In this document: positions 56,854 to 64,000 of the stretch, piece after piece
Layout of the letters: the number at the start of each line of letters is the position of its first letter
Numbering within the stretch: position 1 is the first letter of the stretch
Origin: Verticillium longisporum
Lineage: Eukaryota > Ascomycota > Sordariomycetes > Glomerellales > Plectosphaerellaceae
Length of the DNA stretch: 64,000 bases
NCBI GenBank assembly: GCA_019188255.1
Contig: JAETXT010000001.1
Coordinates: 6,882,001 to 6,946,000, forward strand
Direction: 5' to 3'
Translations under genes and position numbers: made by a program
The notes under the pieces: generated by a model
The model's input: the letters and a program-made list of their open reading frames with translations, nothing else
Told to the model about the DNA's origin: nothing
Database searches by the model: none

Positions 56854-59800
56854 GGCGGCAGGCAGCGCATCCCGGGAGACGCGTGGCGTCTATGGGGGAA
56901 GCAGTGTCGTGTCGGCGTCGCGCTCGCTGTGGTTACTACCTAGGATCGAGTGTTGTGTCGCGACATGGCTTTCGGAGCGCCGGGACTAAAAATGGCATGG
57001 CATCGTGGTCGTGTTCAGGAATGATACGGAACGAGGGTGAAGGATTCTGCAGGGTTCCCACACAATACTGGTATTGGTAGGGGAGCGTCAGTCGCATCGC
57101 TGACGCGGACGGGGCAGATGAGGTCTGGGCGAAGCATCATCAGATGGCAACCTGCCATTCGAGAGAGATTACTGATGACTAAGGCGTGGTTCTTGTCCAA
57201 CCAGTGGCCCAGCCATGACCACAACCCTGACTCTGCACATATCTTACTTTGATCTGAGCGTCCTTCACCATTTATTTACCTTGAAGGGAAGGACTGAGGT
57301 GTACGTGTAGTTCACGTCAAGATCCCTGGAGAAACGAAGAGCTGTGCAGCGACATGGTAATTGCGTGCGGGGCCGCTCCAGTCGAAGCCGCAGACTGTAT
57401 TCGGTGCCCGGGTTTTTGTTGCCGCCAGACAGTTCAAGGCCCCAGCCTTTCTTCCAGTAAAGCGAACGCATGACGCTTGACCGAACCTCGGCGAAACCTT
57501 ACTTGCCTGCCCCTTTTGCGCTCCACGATAGCCTCATGTTTTGGGCGGGGCGCAAGGTCGTTCACACAGCCTACTCGACTGAAGTAGGAGCTTCGGATAC
57601 ATACCGTAGGTACCTTATTAGGTCGTGTTGACGTCATGACTCCTACACGAGACGGCCTACCCACCTTCACAGAGTGAGCCCGCCCTGCCTCAACGATGCG
57701 GTCCCAACGAGTCTTTAGCTCGGCGATCTATTCTCCGTTCTTTTATTGAATCACGGCAGGTTGGATGCAAAATCACAGGCTAAAGAGGCGCTGGAAGGCA
57801 GGGTCCTCCATGTGGGCAAGGCTGGGGCAAATGCGGCTCTGATCAGTGTGGTGCGAGAGAGGGTCACATGCTAGGGCGGTGTGCGAAGCAAAGAAGTCCT
57901 TGGGTTAGATGGCCCGATATTCCAACTCTTTGATGTGCATTCTAGGATATGCTTGGATGGAAGCGGTAAGATTTCCTACGGCAAACCGTGTCATGCTCCC
58001 TGACACCAAGAGCCTAGCATCCCTTTTTTTTTTCCGCACGATGCTGACACCAGCTTAGGTAGACTTTGTTGAGCCGCAAGTGCACATTCGACTTAGGAGA
58101 AGGATGCTTGAGGCTTCGCCGCCCTAGAGCTGCCCAGCTTCGTCGTGACGAGCATGGGACGGTGAGAGACGTCCTGGCTAACGTGTTGGGAACTCTTCAC
58201 CCCCGTTCCGCCTCGGTTTCCCGTGGGCGAGGCATGATGCAAGACACCGACGATGTTTGAGCCCTGGAAGCTGCGCACGGAGGCTATGTTAACCCCCAGC
58301 TTCCCCCTTTCCTGCCTGCGATTTGACCTAGTAGGGCGACGAGACTCAACCTTCTTTGCGACGGCAAAGCTGTGTTTGGTTGAGGTTTGCCCAAAACCTC
58401 AGGGCAAGGTTGGCCTCAATTACAGGGACGTGGATATTGTTCAGACTCTGGGCGACGAAGCGCTAGCAAATCTATGGAACCCTCCCACGGAAACTGCTTT
58501 CGCCTTGAGAAATTGCACACCGACTGCAGTTATGAGGCTTGACAGCTGGCCCCGTTGAGCGGTTCGACATAGTGTCATTGGTATGATATTGGTACAGGCT
58601 ATGTGTTTTCGAGCAGTCAAGGGGTCCAACCTTGAGGCTTTCCATTCGAATACCATGACGCCTTTGCGACCAATTTCAATCGCGAGATGACCGAAAAAGA
58701 TATAAAACGACTCGATGTCTTCATCAGCGAAGTCTTTGGTTTTCAGATCATCAGCAGCACAATTTCGAGACCGTCTACAAGACTCTACTGCAAAATCAAC
58801 ATCCGAGACCACCAAATCACCACCAAAGACCGTCTCAAACCCTCGACCCCATCATGACCTGGGACTGCGTGGGTCCAGCCTATCTCCATGCAAGATTCAA
58901 ACGAGTAATTCGCTAATGGTCTTTTCGTAGAACAACTGTGATAACGGCAAGAACCTTAGCTGCCGTTACGATCTCTGTTGCCCATACTGCATGCACAGGC
59001 CTTAAGGCCGTCTCAACCTCAAGTACGAGAGGATGGACTCGCTGATGTTACCGTTCACGGGTCTCCATACGTGAGTTCAATTCGTCACTTCCCTGCCGAC
59101 ATGAGAACTGATGAGATCCAGGAGCGGCAGCTTCCGGTTCCTACAGGGCAGATGAAATGCGCCAACAAAACGTCAACAGAGGCACTATGAGCCTCTCGAA
59201 GCCAATCTTCTCGCATGGCCATGTCGCCGCCGTCATACCGTCAAGTAGAAGAGGACTCGGCACAGCTTCGATTTGTCATAGCAGGACCTTACCATCATTT
59301 CTGTTCTTTCTTCAATTTCTTTTGCGCTCACAGTTGGAAGGGGTTGAGTACCGTTAAGCTTGACACCTGTCCCGACCAGGACCTTGATCACTGGTGATCA
59401 GACCCTCGTTACCTTTTGATTTTGATAGACTTATCTGGGCTCACTCCAGTAGACACCCGCAGGCTTAGTTTGGCTTCTGGGGAATAAAACACAGTTTTTT
59501 ACGCAATACTCGCATGTTTATTCGCCATGCCGAGTTCATAAAGGGGCTTGGGACGTGTTTTCCCTGCTCACCGAGACCCACCGACGTTGTGACCCGTGAC
59601 ACACCTGCCTAAGGCGATCGTGGCTGAGCGGCTGCCTCTTGTTTGCCAGAAGAACCAATGCGGCGGGGAGGAAGTCCATTGGAACCTTTTCTTCTTCGGT
59701 TGCACGACTGAAGAAGTTATAGCGCCTTGGAAAGGAGTTTATGACACGCGACTTGCTGCGGGCAACAGAGTAGGACCCTTGGTTGCACACACTCTAGCGG

Positions 59801-61478
59801 CACCTTATTGGTAAAGATTGACGTAGTTCTTCTGCCCATCTCTCTTCCGTCATTGCTGGGATTGGAATGGTGTAGGCAGGTCGAACTAAGGTACCAAAAG
59901 TATTGTCGCGTGTACATAATCGAGGGCAAACTTGAGTAGGTAAAGAGGGCAAGCAGTAAGATCAAGCCATCTGACGGCTTCGAGTGATGGTGATGTCTCG
60001 GTTCTAGCTTTGTTCTCCCCTGGTCGTGCCCAAGCTCAGAAGCAAGTCGGCATTCAAATGTACAAGCAGCCATCCCCCCCTCTTTCCCGGCGTGTGCAAG
60101 CTGATGGGCGTGGGAATGCGAACGATCCTCGTTATCAAGGTCAATCGAAGTTCAAGACCAAGTGCCTGTTTGCCTGCCGCTTACTTGTTGCCTAACGGCC
60201 CATGCCTAGGCCGCGGACAGCCTGTACGTTCTCTGGCCCACCGCCGTGGAAGTTGTACACAAGCATGCCCTGATGTCCAAATAATAACACAATATCAAGT
60301 CCCAAGCCATACGTTAGTGTCATCACGTTTCTCCCGTGTTTTCGGAAATGTCATTGGTCAAGCTTGGCTTCCATCACCAATTGTATCGGGGCGACAAACT
60401 ACCTTCTCCCCGACGCCTGGCGAGCCAAAACCATCAGCCTTCTCGACACTCCCACGCGCACCTGCCACGAAAGACCGCCCCAACTGCTCCCGTCACAATG
60501 CTGTGCTGCTCAACCTGACCCCGGCGCGCAACAGAAAGACTCAAGTCCGATTCCTGCCCTTTCAAACAGTCACGATTGTCTTCGCAAGTCGCAGCTCAGC
60601 CACGCCCGTGGAAGCTCTCCAGGCCAATGAATTCTCCCTCGACCGCCTTTCAGGCTGAAGCGGCTCCCTCGTAGCACAGCCTCTCCCCATACTCCTCACT
60701 GACATCTGAACCCGCAGAGCCGCACAAAGTGCAACACAGCAAGCTCCCCCACCCTTTTCCCGTCCAGCGCGCGAGCGCACCTGACCGCGCCCGAACCAAG
60801 TGGTGGCCAGGCGGAAGGGGTCCCCGACAAAGGCGGTGAGCGACGCACGATCTCGGTCAAAATACATGACGGCCAACCTTTCGAGTCCGCTGCCCATGTC
60901 AGGGCGGGCGATATCAGACTGGCGGAGAAGCAAAGCCTCAGAAAGACAGGTGAGCCGAAATGATTGCCTGTGAGGGCTCGCTGCCTTGTGAAGACGTGAG
61001 CCTTCCTCCACAGCTGTCGGTCCATGGTCATCATGTCCCATTGCATGTTTTACATCGTGGCCTCGGTCTGGGATGCGGTCCACCTGGCTGTCTACATTGC
61101 CACTTCCTTGCGCCCTGTTCTTGTCGTTGTCGCTGTTGTTTAGCTGGCTAGTTGACAGTCACGGTAGAACCCCACTGTAGACAGTCTAGGGAGATGTGCA
61201 CATGCTCGCTGTTTCGGGCCACCTCTTCAATGCGATGGAGACGAGAAAGAATATGTTGAATAAATGACAAACCTGGTAGAGCTACTGAGGGTACGTGCTG
61301 GTGCCCACTAGTTGTAAATGCACAATCAATATTACTCCATTCGCCTCTCGTAACCTACCGCAGGGCAACCAAGGCCGGACGCCATAGCAAAAACATTGAA
61401 TCCTCAACTCCGCCGCTCCCGTGTTTCCGCGCCTCATCTCCTTCTCTCTTGCAGCAAAACCGTCACCTGTGGAGGGCC
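56854..61478. other. 4.6-kb gap, no supported gene
   Basis: The minus-strand frame 58815-58441 (124 codons, ending SASSPRV) and several shorter ones are open but have no recognisable motif. A 12-T run lies near 58024-58035. I see no RNA gene. The region just right of 56853 should hold the pfa5 promoter and the region left of 61479 the ash1 3' end. Confidence 0.4.
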
Positions 61479-64000
61479 TCAGGCCATCGAGGGGGGCACG
61501 AGGGCAGTGATGCTGCTGGCCTCAGGGCTCACCAAGCGAATCTGCGATTTCACGCGCGGTAGATCCAGCGCTTTGCGGGGGGACTTGACAGCACTTTTGA
61601 GGCTCTTCGGAGTGGCCGGTCTCTTCGTTTTGTTCGGCGTCTTCAGGGTGCCCTTTTCGGCAGCCTTGATTTTGCTGCTCTCAGCTCTGGCTGCGATAAT
61701 TGTCGCATTGGGTGACAAGGTCGTTTGCAGAAGAGAGTCGCGCTTCTTCGTCGCCTTGATGACACGACCTGAGCTGGATGTGCGAACAGTGGTCACCTTG
61801 GAAGACGTCGTCTTCTTCGCGACCGGTGTTGACTTCGCGTTCACAGTAATCGTCGAGACACTCTTCTTCACTGTGGCGGCGCCTTTCGCTGCCGCCTTGA
61901 CAACCTTGTTGCTGGCGTCGGAGAAGCTGCGTTTGGCGCTCTGCTTCTGCTTCGTGCCCTTGGGAGATTTGATCTTTCGTTTCTTCGCCATCGCGTCAGC
62001 TGTGTCATCTCCGGCGAGCTCCTCAAGCTTGCGCTTTCCGAGCTTGACAACGCTTTTGACAGTCTCCTTCAGCTTCGCTTTCGGTGCCTGCGTCTTCGCC
62101 GTCAGCTTGGCAGGGCTCTTGAGGGCCTTTGCTGCAGATTTCGGGGTTGTTTTGGCGTCAGTTTTTGTGCCCTTGGCCTTCTTCTTCTTCTTAAGACCAG
62201 CCTTGCCGTCTGTCTTCTCAGCCTTGGCCGGCTTGGGTCCCTTGGGTTTGGGACCCAGCACACCGCGACACTCTGCCTCGCCACACAGACAGGTTTGAAC
62301 GTTCTTAGCGCTGAAAGGGTCGAAGTTGTAGTCGTAGGTCAATTCGTCGCCAGTCATGATGGGCGCGTCTCCCGCAAACAGTGCCATTCGCGGCTGGCCG
62401 CCCACGATCCACTTGATCATCTTGCAGTTTGGTTTGCAAGAGTGATTGACGAATCGGGCGATGCTACCAGTCGTGGCGTCAATGATCATGTTCTGATCAA
62501 AGCTCATGAGGTAGTAACACTAAGCCGTAGGTTAGTTTTCGACGCCTCTCGAGTAAACGTATCGGCGCGACTTACATCATTGTTTTTGTACTTTGTGTTC
62601 ATCCGGTTCTCGCACTCTTCCTCGGTAATGATCTCTCCCGTGTACTCCATGATAATCTGGTTTGCGTCAAAGCATCGGTTGGACCGGATGCCATGGCCGC
62701 GATCCGATGTCTTAATGACCTCGACTCCTGTGCGATATTTGCCGCCCGCAACTTTCCTCTCATGCAAATCGGCGAAGGCACGGTTGGTGCAAAAGGCTTT
62801 ACCGACGTTGCAGTTATTCTCGTCGCACTCATACAACATGATACGGTTCTGGCAATCTTCGTCACAGCCGTCCTGCGGCTTGCAAACGCACTTGGACTCG
62901 TCTGCAGAAGAATGCTGGTTCTTCTTCCAGTAGAGACTAGATTCTCCCACAAAGCGATCTACAAAATGTGTCAGTGATGTGTGCCGTGGAAGAGGAGCGC
63001 GCAAGACATACTCTTGGAGATCTTGGTCCAGTGCTCAGGCTTCGGCTGGCCCGGGGGCAAAGGGTTGCAAACGTCAAACGGAAGCTTGAAGTCTCGGCCG
63101 TTGATCAACGTCCTCAGTCCATTGAACATGGGCAGAGGCAATGCCTTGTTGACGCGCCCGGACGCGGCTAGCTCCGGAATCTGTGCAAGCTTCTTCTTCT
63201 CGGCGAGGCCCAGACCCTCGTTCAGGTCAAGCGGCGTATCCTGGCCGGCATACAGGCCCTTGGCGAGCCAGCGCTTGACACGCCGTCCCTTGCGCGTATG
63301 AAGCTCGAGCGTCTCCTCACTCTTTTCGCCGTCCTTCCTTGTCTCGTCCACCTTGGCCTTCTCTACTTCCGAGGGCACCTTCGTCTTAGCCTTCTTCCGG
63401 GCAGGGCCATTTTCAAGCTCCTCGGGAGTGACCAGCTTGCCATTGGCCCAAATGGTGTGGTATACAGGCTTCGTCTCTACTTTGGCAAACTCGTTCGTGT
63501 CCCTGAGGCGGAGAAGTTCTCTGGAGACTTTGCCAATGCCCTGTTCGAAGGCCTTGCGCCCGCGCTTGCCGAGAGAGGTCGCTTTGGACGTAAGGACATC
63601 GACCTTGGCCGGGGCGTCGCGCGCTGAGGCTCGAGTCGTGCGAGGAGTGCTGGGCTTCTCCTGGGCCGACTTGCCCGGGGTCTTGAGGCCTTGCATAGAC
63701 CATTGCAGATTCAACGCGTCAATGCCGTCGCGTACGAGAGGGTCAGAGGAGCGCGGCGTGGTAGAGAGAGCGTCTCCGAGGCTGGCTCGCTTTCTGCGGC
63801 CATTGCCCTTTGCGGCGGTGCCGCTCAGTTGAGAGAGGTTATAGACGGGATTGCTGACGCGAGCCCTCCGGGCACGCCCGGCTGCGGGCGGCTCTTGAGC
63901 GGTCGACGGCGCGTCAATCTGAGACGTATTATGGGGTGTGGCAGAGACCTCAGGTAGAGGCTCCGTGGCGACAATGACAGTCGCTTGAATCTCGGGTACA
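61479..64000 (-). CDS. ash1: SET-domain histone-lysine methyltransferase, ASH1-type (5' end outside window)
   Basis: Likely methylates histone H3 Lys36. Exons 63012-64000 (continuing beyond the window), 62576-62958 and 61479-62519; introns 62959-63011 and 62520-62575. Order: disordered basic N-terminal part; LPFDVCNPLPPGQPKPEHWT lead-in; AWS cysteine cluster (CVCKPQDGCDEDCQN, CDENNCNVGKAFCTN); SET core with SDRGHGIRSNRCFDANQIIM, EYTGEIIT, RFVNHSCKPNCKM and ELTYDYNFDPF; post-SET CLCGEAEC. Across the second intron NNDCYYLMSFDQNMIIDA is rebuilt. After post-SET comes a ~250-residue Lys/Ala/Pro/Ser-rich tail resembling linker histone tails, without an SRI domain, which argues against SET2 and for ASH1. 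In Neurospora and Fusarium ASH1 marks poorly transcribed and subtelomeric genes. The start codon is not in view. Confidence 0.88.

Noticed and set aside
61396..62298. 300-codon plus-strand frame
   Set aside because: Antisense of the Lys-rich ASH1 tail, giving a false Phe/Leu/Ala-rich membrane-like protein.

Overview
The window looks like nuclear DNA of a filamentous ascomycete (Pezizomycotina, most likely a Sordariomycete). Genes carry short 46-91 bp introns with GTANGT-type donors and CTAAC/CTGAC branch sites (one 5' intron is 249 bp). Coding regions are GC-rich, and one large AT-rich block has the stop-codon pattern and near loss of CA/TG dinucleotides expected from repeat-induced point mutation (RIP).

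Layout. 1.7-5.6 kb: three plus-strand genes, namely the spliceosomal protein CWC24, the autophagy E2-like enzyme ATG3 (with a one-base frameshift), and a small unrecognised two-exon gene. 5.8-23.0 kb: a 17-kb RIP-degraded island. It holds at least two degraded copies of one Ty1/copia family in opposite orientation and many fragments of a ~700-bp LTR. Four sequences inside it are not degraded: two almost identical pogo/Fot-type DNA transposons facing opposite ways, a 263-bp solo LTR (copia-like) and a 433-bp solo LTR (gypsy-like), both solo LTRs with 5-bp target duplications. 23-64 kb: ordinary gene territory, mostly minus strand: an Npr1/Hal-type protein kinase, a coiled-coil protein of unknown function (plus strand), the IMP 5'-nucleotidase ISN1, an importin of the Nmd5/Sxm1 (importin-7/8) type, an RfeG-like protein, DNA polymerase eta (with an in-frame TGA), a PFA5-type palmitoyltransferase, and the 5'-truncated end of an ASH1-type SET-domain histone methyltransferase. 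The genes are unrelated housekeeping and regulatory genes with no operon or cluster logic. Gaps of 2-7 kb between them show nothing I can call.

The most notable points are: (i) the un-RIPped inverted pogo pair, whose flanking sequences are swapped, so that the left flanks of the two copies rebuild a single empty target site (evidence for an inversion between them); (ii) four breaks of reading frame (ATG3, importin, both pogo copies, and pogo copy 2 again) that each lie in a homopolymer run and each need one extra base, which suggests systematic run-length error in the assembly rather than four independent mutations; and (iii) a TGA replacing a conserved-looking Trp codon in polymerase eta, which homopolymer error does not explain. 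I did not find a clear new defence or biosynthetic system.
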